From the NCBI GenBank assembly GCA_946406585.1, contig CAMJLI010000090.1, positions 1-7,751 on the forward strand: 7,751 nt of DNA, read 5' to 3'. A model generated the notes under the pieces. The model was not told the origin of the DNA, searched no databases, and saw only the letters and a list, made by a program, of their open reading frames with translations. Source of the DNA: an uncultured Prevotellaceae bacterium (GTDB lineage Bacteria > Bacteroidota > Bacteroidia > Bacteroidales > Bacteroidaceae). Shown in pieces: positions 1 to 6,351 of this stretch. The translations under genes were made by a program, and so were the position numbers. How positions within the stretch are numbered: the first letter of the stretch is position 1; every line of letters begins with the position of its first letter.

Positions 1-18
1 AAGCTCTTTGGGTATCAG

Positions 19-1062
19 TTAGTTGTTCTCGGGGCGCAGCTTGCGGACGGTCTCACCGGCTCTCCACATTTCCATGTTGCGCATGGCTTCGAGTTCCTTT
101 TCGAGGCCTGCACGATAATCCTCCTTTGAATTGGAGTCGATGGATATCTGAGCCTCCTTGCCTGTCTGCACTGAGAGATATAGCCATTCCATCACCGGCT
201 TGATGGCCTGCTTGAACCGTGGTGCCCAGTCGAGAGCTCCACGCTGTGCTGTAGTAGAACAGTTGGCATACATCCAGTCCATGCCTTTCTGTCCGAAGAG
301 CGGGCCAAGACTTTGTGTGAGTTCCTCCACTGTTTCGTTGAAAGCCTCTGATGGTGAGTGTCCATGCTCACGCAGCACCTCATATTGTGCTTCGAGAAGT
401 CCCTCGATGGCACCCATGAGCGAGCCACGCTCTCCAGTGAGGTCGGAAGTAGCCTCACGCTCGAAAGTGGTCTTGAAGAGATATCCGGCACCTATGCCGA
501 TGCCGAAAGCGATGGTGCGTTCTTCAGCCTTACCAGTAGCATCTTGATAGACAGCATAGGAGCAGTTGAGTCCACGACCTTCGAGGAACATGGTGCGCAG
601 CGAAGTACCGGAGCCCTTGGGAGCCACGAGAATGACATCCACATCCTCTGGTGGCACGACACCAGTGCGGTCGCTCCAATTGATGGCGAAACCATGAGAA
701 TAATATAGAGCCTTGCCAGGAGTGAGATGTGGCTTGATTTTCGGCCAAGCCTGAATTTGTCCTGCATCAGAAAGGAGCATGCACACGATGGTACCTTTCT
801 CTGCGGCCTCCTCTATAGAGAACAGAGTCTTTCCAGGCACCCATCCATCAGCCACAGCCTTCTCGTATGTTTTGCCGGGACGCTGTCCCACGATTACATT
901 GAAACCATTGTCGCGCAGGTTGCAAGCCTGGCCAGGTCCCTGAATGCCATAGCCAATGACGGCTATAGTCTCATCTTTAAGTACTTCACGTGCTTTCTCC
1001 AAAGAGAACTCCTTGCTGGTGACCACAGTTTCTATCACGCCACCAAAATTCATTTCTGCCAT
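19..1062 (-). CDS. ilvC: Ketol-acid reductoisomerase (KARI, class I short form)
   Basis: This gene encodes the cytoplasmic enzyme that isomerises and reduces 2-acetolactate (or 2-aceto-2-hydroxybutyrate) to the dihydroxy acid, the second shared step of valine and isoleucine synthesis. The protein is 347 residues, as expected for the short class I form. The N-terminal Rossmann domain has the nucleotide loop GYGIQGPGQ at residues 37-45, and R61 after the second strand could bind the NADPH phosphate. Family catalytic and metal residues are present: H123 (YSHGF), K149 (APKGSG), D207 and E211 (DLTGERG), E243 and E247 (ETVEE), and S269 (CSTTA). I chose the ATG at 1062 because residues upstream of it are not conserved and the only earlier start is a TTG at 1101. 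There is no Shine-Dalgarno sequence. The gene is the last of the ilv cluster seen here and has its own promoter. The C-terminal half resembles fungal mitochondrial KARI as I remember it (ending RKLRPENN). Confidence 0.97.
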   Translation of the reverse strand: MAEMNFGGVIETVVTSKEFSLEKAREVLKDETIAVIGYGIQGPGQACNLRDNGFNVIVGQRPGKTYEKAVADGWVPGKTLFSIEEAAEKGTIVCMLLSDAGQIQAWPKIKPHLTPGKALYYSHGFAINWSDRTGVVPPEDVDVILVAPKGSGTSLRTMFLEGRGLNCSYAVYQDATGKAEERTIAFGIGIGAGYLFKTTFEREATSDLTGERGSLMGAIEGLLEAQYEVLREHGHSPSEAFNETVEELTQSLGPLFGQKGMDWMYANCSTTAQRGALDWAPRFKQAIKPVMEWLYLSVQTGKEAQISIDSNSKEDYRAGLEKELEAMRNMEMWRAGETVRKLRPENN

Positions 1063-1083
1063 AAATGTTTTTTTATAAACAAA

Positions 1084-1129
1084 CAGGCGACAAGCAGCCA
1101 AAACCTTCGGCCCCTTTCCTGCCTGCTTG
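1084..1129 (-). promoter_or_regulatory. Structured leader of ilvC with two competing hairpins
   Basis: The untranslated leader of ilvC runs from about 1170 to 1063. It contains a 7-base inverted repeat, CAAGCAG at 1091-1097 and CTGCTTG at 1123-1129, with a smaller GCC/GGC pairing inside (1097-1099 and 1109-1111). A second stem, CAGGC at 1084-1088 with GCCTG at 1121-1125, shares bases 1123-1125 with the first, so the two cannot form together. The leader has no ATG, so it encodes no leader peptide with a standard start. No strong U-tract follows. The stems are short and could be chance. A control role in ilvC expression is only an inference. Confidence 0.3.
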
Positions 1130-1174
1130 ATGTTGATGATATAATGTTGTTGTAAATTGTCGTAAAAAACGCCG

Positions 1175-1206
1175 CAAAGTTACGAATTAAAAGCGAAACA
1201 GCCAAA
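1175..1206 (-). promoter_or_regulatory. Bacteroides-type promoter of ilvC
   Basis: Read on the minus strand there is TTTG (1206-1203), a 20-base spacer and TAACTTTG (1182-1175). This fits the known Bacteroidota sigma-ABfr consensus of a -33 TTTG and a -7 TAnnTTTG about 19 to 20 bases apart. Transcription would begin near 1168-1171, giving a leader of about 105 bases before the ilvC ATG. The 10 bases GTAACTTTGC around the -7 box are identical in the ilvD promoter. The element lets ilvC be transcribed apart from the genes upstream. Confidence 0.75.
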
Positions 1207-1217
1207 AATACTTTCAA

Positions 1218-1238
1218 TCTTGTCAGAATTTGACAAGA
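1218..1238. promoter_or_regulatory. Perfect 8-base palindrome upstream of the ilvC promoter
   Basis: The halves TCTTGTCA (1218-1225) and TGACAAGA (1231-1238) are perfect reverse complements around a 5-base spacer. The thioesterase stop codon (TGA, 1225-1223) lies in one half. The centre is about 23 bases upstream of the ilvC -33 box, near -57 from the predicted start, which suits an activator or repressor dimer. As a terminator it is weak: the stem is only 3/8 G+C and the first T-run (T5) begins about 10 bases after it. I cannot decide between an operator and a weak terminator. Confidence 0.4.
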
Positions 1239-1984
1239 GTTCTGCATATTTCCACCTCATCCAGCTCATCCTGTCCCAGCCGGCACAAACGGAATAGCCA
1301 GGTGTCGTCCTCCGCTTTCTCTTTATAAACCTTCACCGTGTCGCCACAATGCGCCTCTGCCACATATGCTATCTCCACTCTTTTTACAGGATGGCTATTG
1401 TGCCAATCGAGTTCGAAGAGGTCGAGCACATGTTCAATATACTTGACGCTATTTAGATGTCCGTTGATGTCGATGTCGGTGTATTTCACCATAAAAGAGC
1501 CAGCCAATTGAGCCTCATCACCGACATTCACCCTTGAACCTTTGGCGATGGGGCATTCCTTGCCCTTTTCCACGTAGCCGGCCAAAGTGCCATCGTTGAT
1601 GTCGAGGAGATTTGCCGGCTGCCTTGTCTCAGTATCAATCATCGCCCAGACAGAGCGTCCGTAGCCATAAACCTTCCCGTTGTCGGAGTCCACCACCTTG
1701 AAGTTACGGTTGGTGAAGAATCTCATGGCGCTCTCCACCCATGTCTCCACGTTGAACTTTGCATACATTGGTGGCATTTCCTCCATCTCGATGGCGAGAC
1801 GCGAGAGCACCCAAGTCTTGTTGATGCTGTTGAGGAAAGCCATGCCAAATCCCCGTTCCGAGGAATGGAAGTCTGCGGCATTGAGCAAATGGTTTCCCAG
1901 ATGCCCCATCATAAGCCTTTTTGAGCAGTCGCAATGGAAAGGTTCTGCCAAGAAGGGATAACATCCCACCTTATCTTTTAACAT
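1223..1984 (-). CDS. Acyl-ACP thioesterase (FatA/FatB-like, double hotdog)
   Basis: This 253-residue protein should hydrolyse fatty acyl groups from acyl carrier protein in the cytoplasm, releasing free fatty acids. It has no signal peptide or membrane segment. The length fits two tandem hotdog domains, roughly residues 8-135 and 155-250. The second domain has the segment DIDINGHLNSVKYIEH (170-185). Its D172, N174 and H176 match the Asp-x-Asn-x-His active site of plant FatB, and E210 (VAEAHCGD, near C213) matches the catalytic glutamate. The start overlaps the end of ilvN by 14 bases, in another frame, which suggests translational coupling. An A-rich stretch precedes the ATG, but no clear Shine-Dalgarno. 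Similar proteins are known from Bacteroides, including a solved structure as I recall. Chain-length or branched-chain preference cannot be read from the sequence. Its place between ilvN and ilvC suggests a link between amino acid and membrane lipid metabolism, which is inference. Confidence 0.9.
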   Translation of the reverse strand: MLKDKVGCYPFLAEPFHCDCSKRLMMGHLGNHLLNAADFHSSERGFGMAFLNSINKTWVLSRLAIEMEEMPPMYAKFNVETWVESAMRFFTNRNFKVVDSDNGKVYGYGRSVWAMIDTETRQPANLLDINDGTLAGYVEKGKECPIAKGSRVNVGDEAQLAGSFMVKYTDIDINGHLNSVKYIEHVLDLFELDWHNSHPVKRVEIAYVAEAHCGDTVKVYKEKAEDDTWLFRLCRLGQDELDEVEICRTLVKF

Positions 1985-2522
1985 CTTGATAATCTTTTTC
2001 TTGTTGTTCTAGGAATGCGCTCACCTCCTCCTCAGTGCTGCGAGTGATGGCAATTCTTCCGCTGCGTGTGTATTGCAGCACACAGCCAAAAGAGTTGAGA
2101 GCATGAAACATTGACACAATGTCTTCCGTCATCCCACTTTTCACCACTGCGACATAAGTGGGGTTGACCTCTGTGATTTGGGCATCATATCGTCTGATGA
2201 TTCGTGACACCTCCGAATTGTTGAGCACCTCCTGAGTGGACAGTTTGAACAATCCCGACTCGCATATGAACAATTGGTCGTCGGTATAGAACTTTGCCTT
2301 CACCACATCGATTTTCTTCTCTATCTGCTTGGTGATTTTCTCTATCTGGTCTTGGTCACTCCATGCCGTGATGGTGTACTTGTGCACTCCGTCGATGCTT
2401 GACGCCGACACGTTGAGGCTTTCTATGTTTACTTGCCGGCGTGTGAAAACCGCCGTAATCTGGTTGAGGATACCGGCGATATTCTCAGAATACACCAACA
2501 ATGTATAAAATTTCTTTTCCAT
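1971..2522 (-). CDS. ilvN: Acetohydroxyacid synthase regulatory (small) subunit
   Basis: This 183-residue subunit binds the IlvB catalytic subunit, raises its activity and confers feedback inhibition by valine. An ACT domain fills about residues 4-80, followed by the usual C-terminal AHAS small-subunit domain (about 85-165). Residues N14 and G17 (SENIAG) and N32 (RRQVNIESL) align with N11, G14 and N29 of E. coli IlvH, which form the valine site, so valine inhibition is expected. The start lies 7 bases after the ilvB stop, and the 3' end overlaps the thioesterase start by 14 bases. The length is slightly above that of E. coli IlvH (163 residues), with a charged tail after residue 165. ilvH would be an equally valid name. 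Confidence 0.95.
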   Translation of the reverse strand: MEKKFYTLLVYSENIAGILNQITAVFTRRQVNIESLNVSASSIDGVHKYTITAWSDQDQIEKITKQIEKKIDVVKAKFYTDDQLFICESGLFKLSTQEVLNNSEVSRIIRRYDAQITEVNPTYVAVVKSGMTEDIVSMFHALNSFGCVLQYTRSGRIAITRSTEEEVSAFLEQQEKDYQDVKR

Positions 2523-2529
2523 AAACCCG

Positions 2530-4236
2530 TCAGATTTCCAATTGCATTTCGTCCACGTTCTTTCCCGGTGGTGTCATTGGCAGCACGTCGTCATCTTCCT
2601 TGATTGCACATTCCAACAAGAAAGGTCCGTCGGTGGCCAGCATCTCTTCGATTGCCGCCGCGAGGTCAGCACGGTCCACCACCACCCGATAGCCTATGTT
2701 GTAGGCAGAGGCTACAAGTTCATATTGTGGATTCATCATTCTTGTGAACGACTTCCTCTTGTTCCAGAACATGTCTTGCCATTGCCTCACATTCCCGAGA
2801 TAGTTGTTGTTGAGCAGGATCATCTTCACCGGCGTGCGTTGCTCCATGATGGTGCCCAGTTCCTGTATGCTCATCTGCAGTCCGCCATCGCCCATGAAGC
2901 AGCAGATGGTGCGTCCTTCGGCACCAAAGGCAGCCCCTATGGCCGCCGGCAGTCCGAATCCCATCGTACCAAGGCCTCCACTGCTCACCACAGAGCGTTT
3001 TTTCCTATATTTGAAATAACGACAAGAGAACAGTTGGTTTTGCCCCACGTCGGTCACCAGAACGGCATCACCCCTGGTGGCCTCAGCCACGGCATTCACC
3101 ACCTCGCCCATCAAGAGCGGACCGTCCTTTGGATGTATGGCTGGCTCCACCACCCTTTCAAGTTCCATCTTGTCGAGTGCGCGGAAGCTCTCCCGCCACT
3201 CATCATGTCGGGTTTTCTTTAGCAGTCGGGTGATAGCCGGCAACGTCACCTTGCAGTCTCCCACCACCGCCACGTCGGTCTTCACGTTCTTGTCTATTTC
3301 CGACTTGTCGATGTCGAGGTGTATCACCTTGGCCTGCCGGGCATAAGTGGCGGTGTTTCCTGTCACCCTGTCGCTGAATCGCATGCCGATGGCTATGAGC
3401 ACGTCGCATTCCTGCTCCTTGATGTTGGGAGCGTAGTTGCCATGCATTCCGAGCATTCCCACATTGAGAGGGTGGTCGGAAGGCAGAGCCGACAGTCCGA
3501 GCATTGTCCTGCCTGCGGGTATTCCAGCCTTCTCTATGAATTCCAGCAATTCGTTGTGCGCATTACCCAGTTCCACGCCCTGTCCTACGAGAGCCAGCGG
3601 CTTTTGCGCTTTGTTGATTATTTCTGCCGCCTTTCTCACGGCCATCTCATCAGGTTTTGGGAAGGGCACATAACTTCTGATGAAGTCCACGTGCTTTGGT
3701 TCCCACTCCGTGGTATGCACCTGGGCGTTTTTGGGGAAGTCGAGGACCACCGGCCCCGGTCTTCCACTCCTTGCGATGAAGAACGCCCTGCTCACAGCCC
3801 AGGCGACATCTTCCGGCCTCCTTATCTGGTAGCTCCATTTCGATATTGGCTGTGCCACGCCCACGAGGTCCACCTCTTGGAAGGCATCCGTGCCCAATGC
3901 TCCCACACTCACCTGTCCTGCTATGACGACAATGGGAGTGGAGTCCATCATAGCATCCGCCACTCCTGTGAGCGTGTTGGTGGCTCCCGGGCCACTTGTC
4001 ACGATGCACACGCCCACCTCTCCACTGACGCGGGCATATCCCTCAGCAGCATGTGTGGCAGCCTGCTCATGTCTAACCAAGATATGGTCGAAAGCCTTCT
4101 TCTCGCCTTTGGTATAGTCGTACAAGGCGTCATAAACAGGCATGATGGCCCCTCCCGGATAGCCGAAGATGGTTTTCACCCCCTCGGCACACAACGAGCG
4201 CATCAAAGCCTCTGCACCTGTGATGATTTCTTTCAT
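2530..4236 (-). CDS. ilvB: Acetohydroxyacid synthase catalytic (large) subunit
   Basis: This thiamine-diphosphate and FAD enzyme condenses two pyruvates to 2-acetolactate, or pyruvate with 2-oxobutyrate to 2-aceto-2-hydroxybutyrate, committing carbon to valine, leucine and isoleucine. The 568 residues match the family length. The N-terminal PYR domain has the catalytic glutamate E57 (RHEQAATHAAEGYAR). The central domain carries the DRVTG segment near the FAD. The C-terminal PP domain has the ThDP-Mg motif from GDGG (449-452) to NNN (476-478). W486 (VRQWQD) corresponds to the tryptophan at the herbicide site of plant AHAS. This separates AHAS from pyruvate oxidase and other ThDP relatives, as does the adjacent small subunit. 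The ATG at 4236 lies 10 bases after the ilvD stop, with no Shine-Dalgarno but an A/T-rich upstream sequence. Expression is expected from the ilvD promoter. Confidence 0.97.
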   Translation of the reverse strand: MKEIITGAEALMRSLCAEGVKTIFGYPGGAIMPVYDALYDYTKGEKKAFDHILVRHEQAATHAAEGYARVSGEVGVCIVTSGPGATNTLTGVADAMMDSTPIVVIAGQVSVGALGTDAFQEVDLVGVAQPISKWSYQIRRPEDVAWAVSRAFFIARSGRPGPVVLDFPKNAQVHTTEWEPKHVDFIRSYVPFPKPDEMAVRKAAEIINKAQKPLALVGQGVELGNAHNELLEFIEKAGIPAGRTMLGLSALPSDHPLNVGMLGMHGNYAPNIKEQECDVLIAIGMRFSDRVTGNTATYARQAKVIHLDIDKSEIDKNVKTDVAVVGDCKVTLPAITRLLKKTRHDEWRESFRALDKMELERVVEPAIHPKDGPLLMGEVVNAVAEATRGDAVLVTDVGQNQLFSCRYFKYRKKRSVVSSGGLGTMGFGLPAAIGAAFGAEGRTICCFMGDGGLQMSIQELGTIMEQRTPVKMILLNNNYLGNVRQWQDMFWNKRKSFTRMMNPQYELVASAYNIGYRVVVDRADLAAAIEEMLATDGPFLLECAIKEDDDVLPMTPPGKNVDEMQLEI

Positions 4237-4246
4237 GTCAATGATT

Positions 4247-6070
4247 TTATTCTATGATTCTGACGCCTCCCTTGTCGGCGGAGCTAACACTTTGTGCGTA
4301 AGACTTGAGCGCCTTGCTCACCTCGCGTTTGCGAGTGAGAGGCCTGGGGCTGCGGGCAGCAAGTTCCTCATCGGTCAGTTCCACCCTGATGCTGCGGTCG
4401 GGTATGTCGATAACGATGATGTCCCCATCGACAATCTTCCCTATTTCGCCACCAGAAGCAGCCTCTGGCGAGATGTGCCCTATGCTGAGTCCCGACGTGC
4501 CACCGGAGAAGCGCCCATCGGTGATGAGAGCGCATTCCTTGCCCAGGTGCATGCTCTTAATATATGATGTGGGATATAGCATCTCCTGCATTCCAGGCCC
4601 GCCCTTGGGTCCTTCGTGTGTTATCACCACGCAGTCGCCGCTCTTCACTTGTCCTCCGAGAATTCCGTCGCAGGCAGCCTCTTGAGAGTCGAACACCTTG
4701 GCGGGTCCGCGGAAATGCCACAGTTCCTCATCCACGCCGGCCGTCTTCACCACGCAGCCATCCTTGGCGATGTTGCCGAAGAGCACAGCCAGTCCACCAT
4801 CCTTGGTGTAAGCGTGGCTGATGTCGCGTATGCAGCCATTCTCGCGGTCGGTGTCGAGTGCGGGCCATTCAGCATCTTGCGAGCCCATTTTAGTGGAGAA
4901 CTTGCCTCCGGGTGCGCTCTTGTAGATTCGCAGGGCCTCGTCGTCGATGCCTTCAGACAAAGCCACCGGGTCGGAGATGCTGTATTTTCCTATGGCCTCT
5001 TCCAGAGTCAGTCCATCCACGCGGATGGCGCTGCCATCCACCAGTCCGCCCTGGTAAAGTTCGCCAATGATGCCGAGTATGCCACCAGCGCGTCCACATT
5101 CCTGCACGCTGTATTTCTGCGTGTTGGGAGATAGTTTGCAGAGACAAGGCACCTTCCTGCTGAGGTTGTCGATGTCAGCCATCTTGAAGTCCACCCCTGC
5201 CTCCTGTGCCACAGCGAGCAGATGCAGCACGGTATTTGTGGAGCCCCCCATAGCGATATCAAGCGCCATGGCATTGAGGAAAGCCTTTCTTGTAGCGATG
5301 CTTCGTGGCAACACGCTATCGTCGCCATCGCGATAATACTTGAAAGCGTTATCCACGATCAACTTTGCAGCGTCCTTGAACAAGCGCACGCGGTTGACAT
5401 GTGTAGCCACAATGGTGCCGTTGCCAGGCAGCGACAATCCTATGGCCTCGGTGAGTGAGTTCATGGAATTGGCAGTGAACATTCCCGAACAACTGCCACA
5501 TCCCGGACATGCACATTGTTCGAGTTCAGCCACGTCGTCATCACTCATGGTGGGGTCTGCCCCCTTCACCATTGCCGTGATGAGGTCGGCATTCTGTCCT
5601 CTCCACCTTCCGGCCTCCATAGGTCCTCCACTGACGAACACGGCAGGAATGTTGAGCCTCATTGCCGCCATGAGCATTCCAGGAGTCACCTTGTCGCAGT
5701 TGGATATGCACACCATGGCATCAGCCTTGTGTGCGTTGACCATGTATTCCACAGAATCGGCTATTATATCTCTTGACGGCAGTGAATAGAGCATTCCGTC
5801 GTGCCCCATGGCAATGCCATCGTCGATGGCAATTGTGTTGAACTCAGCGGCATAGCATCCCATCTGCTCTATCTCGGCCTTTACAATCTGTCCTATCTCA
5901 TGCAGGTGTGTGTGTCCTGGCACGAACTGTGTGAATGAGTTGACTATGGCGATGATAGGCTTTCCAAACTGCTCATGCTTCATTCCAGCAGCCACCCATA
6001 ACGCCCTGGCTCCTGCCATCTTGCGACCCTCTGTGCAAACAGCACTTCTCAACTGATGTTTAAAATCCAT
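4247..6070 (-). CDS. ilvD: Dihydroxy-acid dehydratase
   Basis: This Fe-S enzyme dehydrates 2,3-dihydroxyisovalerate and 2,3-dihydroxy-3-methylvalerate to the 2-oxo acid precursors of valine and isoleucine. The protein is 607 residues and close to E. coli IlvD along its length. Visible motifs are DDG (83-85), SNCDKVTPG (123-131, with C125 as cluster ligand and K127 as the expected carbamylated magnesium ligand), [10 protein letters not shown] (188-197, with ligand C194) and the [11 protein letters not shown] block. The segment VPGHTHL has G52 where [2Fe-2S] dehydratases have a third cysteine, so the E. coli-like oxygen-labile [4Fe-4S] type is predicted. Compared with E. coli, a short loop near the C-terminus is absent. 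I chose the ATG at 6070 because the sequence then matches the family N-terminus ([18 protein letters not shown]). An in-frame ATG at 6142 would add 24 unconserved residues. It is the first gene of the cluster. Confidence 0.96.
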   Translation of the reverse strand: MDFKHQLRSAVCTEGRKMAGARALWVAAGMKHEQFGKPIIAIVNSFTQFVPGHTHLHEIGQIVKAEIEQMGCYAAEFNTIAIDDGIAMGHDGMLYSLPSRDIIADSVEYMVNAHKADAMVCISNCDKVTPGMLMAAMRLNIPAVFVSGGPMEAGRWRGQNADLITAMVKGADPTMSDDDVAELEQCACPGCGSCSGMFTANSMNSLTEAIGLSLPGNGTIVATHVNRVRLFKDAAKLIVDNAFKYYRDGDDSVLPRSIATRKAFLNAMALDIAMGGSTNTVLHLLAVAQEAGVDFKMADIDNLSRKVPCLCKLSPNTQKYSVQECGRAGGILGIIGELYQGGLVDGSAIRVDGLTLEEAIGKYSISDPVALSEGIDDEALRIYKSAPGGKFSTKMGSQDAEWPALDTDRENGCIRDISHAYTKDGGLAVLFGNIAKDGCVVKTAGVDEELWHFRGPAKVFDSQEAACDGILGGQVKSGDCVVITHEGPKGGPGMQEMLYPTSYIKSMHLGKECALITDGRFSGGTSGLSIGHISPEAASGGEIGKIVDGDIIVIDIPDRSIRVELTDEELAARSPRPLTRKREVSKALKSYAQSVSSADKGGVRIIE

Positions 6071-6091
6071 AATGATTGTCTTTCTACCTTG

Positions 6092-6105
6092 GTTTCGTGT
6101 GAAAC
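6092..6105 (-). promoter_or_regulatory. Small hairpin in the ilvD leader
   Basis: The ilvD leader contains GTTTC, a 4-base ACAC loop and GAAAC on the minus strand, a perfect 5-base stem. It sits 21 bases before the ilvD ATG and just upstream of the purine-rich AAGGTAGAAAG, which could act as a weak ribosome binding site. The stem is short and no T-run follows, so it is not a terminator. A role in translation of ilvD is possible but unproven. Confidence 0.25.
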
Positions 6106-6153
6106 ATACCGCGCCAACGCCACGACGCTTGTCAACGCGCATAATAACAGCGG

Positions 6154-6184
6154 CAAAGTTACTTACATTTTATGGAAAGGCAAA
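6154..6184 (-). promoter_or_regulatory. Bacteroides-type promoter of the ilvD-ilvB-ilvN-thioesterase operon
   Basis: On the minus strand there is TTTG (6184-6181), exactly 19 bases, then TAACTTTG (6161-6154). Both boxes and the spacing match the Bacteroidota -33/-7 consensus. Transcription should begin near 6145-6150, giving a leader of about 75-80 bases to the ATG at 6070. GTAACTTTGC around the -7 box is the same as in the ilvC promoter, except that the base before the shared TAACTTTGC must be read on the minus strand in each case. There is no T-box, leader peptide rich in branched-chain codons or other recognised control element in the leader. Confidence 0.8.
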
Positions 6185-6189
6185 ATAAA

Positions 6190-6227
6190 CACCATGTTTT
6201 TATATCTTCATCCGAAGGAAAATGGTG
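6190..6227. repeat. Nested inverted repeat in the divergent region
   Basis: CACCAT (6190-6195) pairs with ATGGTG (6222-6227), and inside them CTTC (6206-6209) pairs with GAAG (6214-6217) around a 4-base loop. It lies just upstream of the ilvD -33 box, between the two divergent promoters. Repeats of this length are expected by chance in a region this size, so this is only a candidate regulatory site. Confidence 0.2.
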
Positions 6228-6282
6228 CAAACGAAGAAAGGTCATGAACTATTGTATCATAATCCAGCCAAGAAGAAAAAAA

Positions 6283-6305
6283 CATAAAAAACGTTTTTTG
6301 TTATG
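6283..6305. promoter_or_regulatory. AT-rich palindrome upstream of the mlaE-like gene
   Basis: AAAAAACGTTTTTT (6286-6299) is a perfect 14-base palindrome. It is flanked by CATAA (6283-6287) and TTATG (6301-6305), which are also complementary, so the symmetry extends to 23 bases with a small bulge. It overlaps the expected -33 region of the plus-strand promoter. It may be a repressor site, an A-tract bend or an UP-like element. The low base complexity makes chance symmetry fairly likely. Confidence 0.3.
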
Positions 6306-6332
6306 CTATTTAGGAAAAAAGGCTTAATTTTG
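6297..6332 (+). promoter_or_regulatory. Probable promoter of the mlaE-mlaF-like operon
   Basis: TAATTTTG at 6325-6332 fits the Bacteroidota -7 box TAnnTTTG. The nearest TTTG (6297-6300) is 24 bases upstream, longer than the usual 19 to 20. At the ideal spacing the sequence is TATG (6302-6305), one mismatch from the -33 box. Transcription would start near 6336-6340, leaving only about 12-16 bases before the ATG. This is weaker evidence than for the two ilv promoters. Confidence 0.5.
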
Positions 6333-6351
6333 CAGTTCACATAACGTCATC

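Noticed and set aside
1063..1101. An ilvC start at the TTG at 1101, adding 13 residues.
   Set aside because: The added residues are not typical of KARI and the ATG at 1062 gives the family N-terminus and length.
1204..1238. An intrinsic terminator after the thioesterase gene.
   Set aside because: The stem is AT-rich and the run of five Ts starts about 10 bases after it, inside the ilvC -33 region. I kept it only as a palindrome of unknown role.
1050..1247. A branched-chain amino acid leader peptide before ilvC.
   Set aside because: No ATG occurs on the minus strand between the predicted transcription start and the ilvC start. The open frames here would have to begin upstream of the promoter and overlap ilvC, and no terminator hairpin with a U-tract is present.
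3319..4257. A 312-codon open frame on the plus strand, and other long frames opposite ilvB, ilvD and ilvC.
   Set aside because: They lie entirely opposite conserved coding sequence, have low-complexity His/Ser/Cys-rich translations with no recognisable domain, and no promoter. They are shadows of the real genes.
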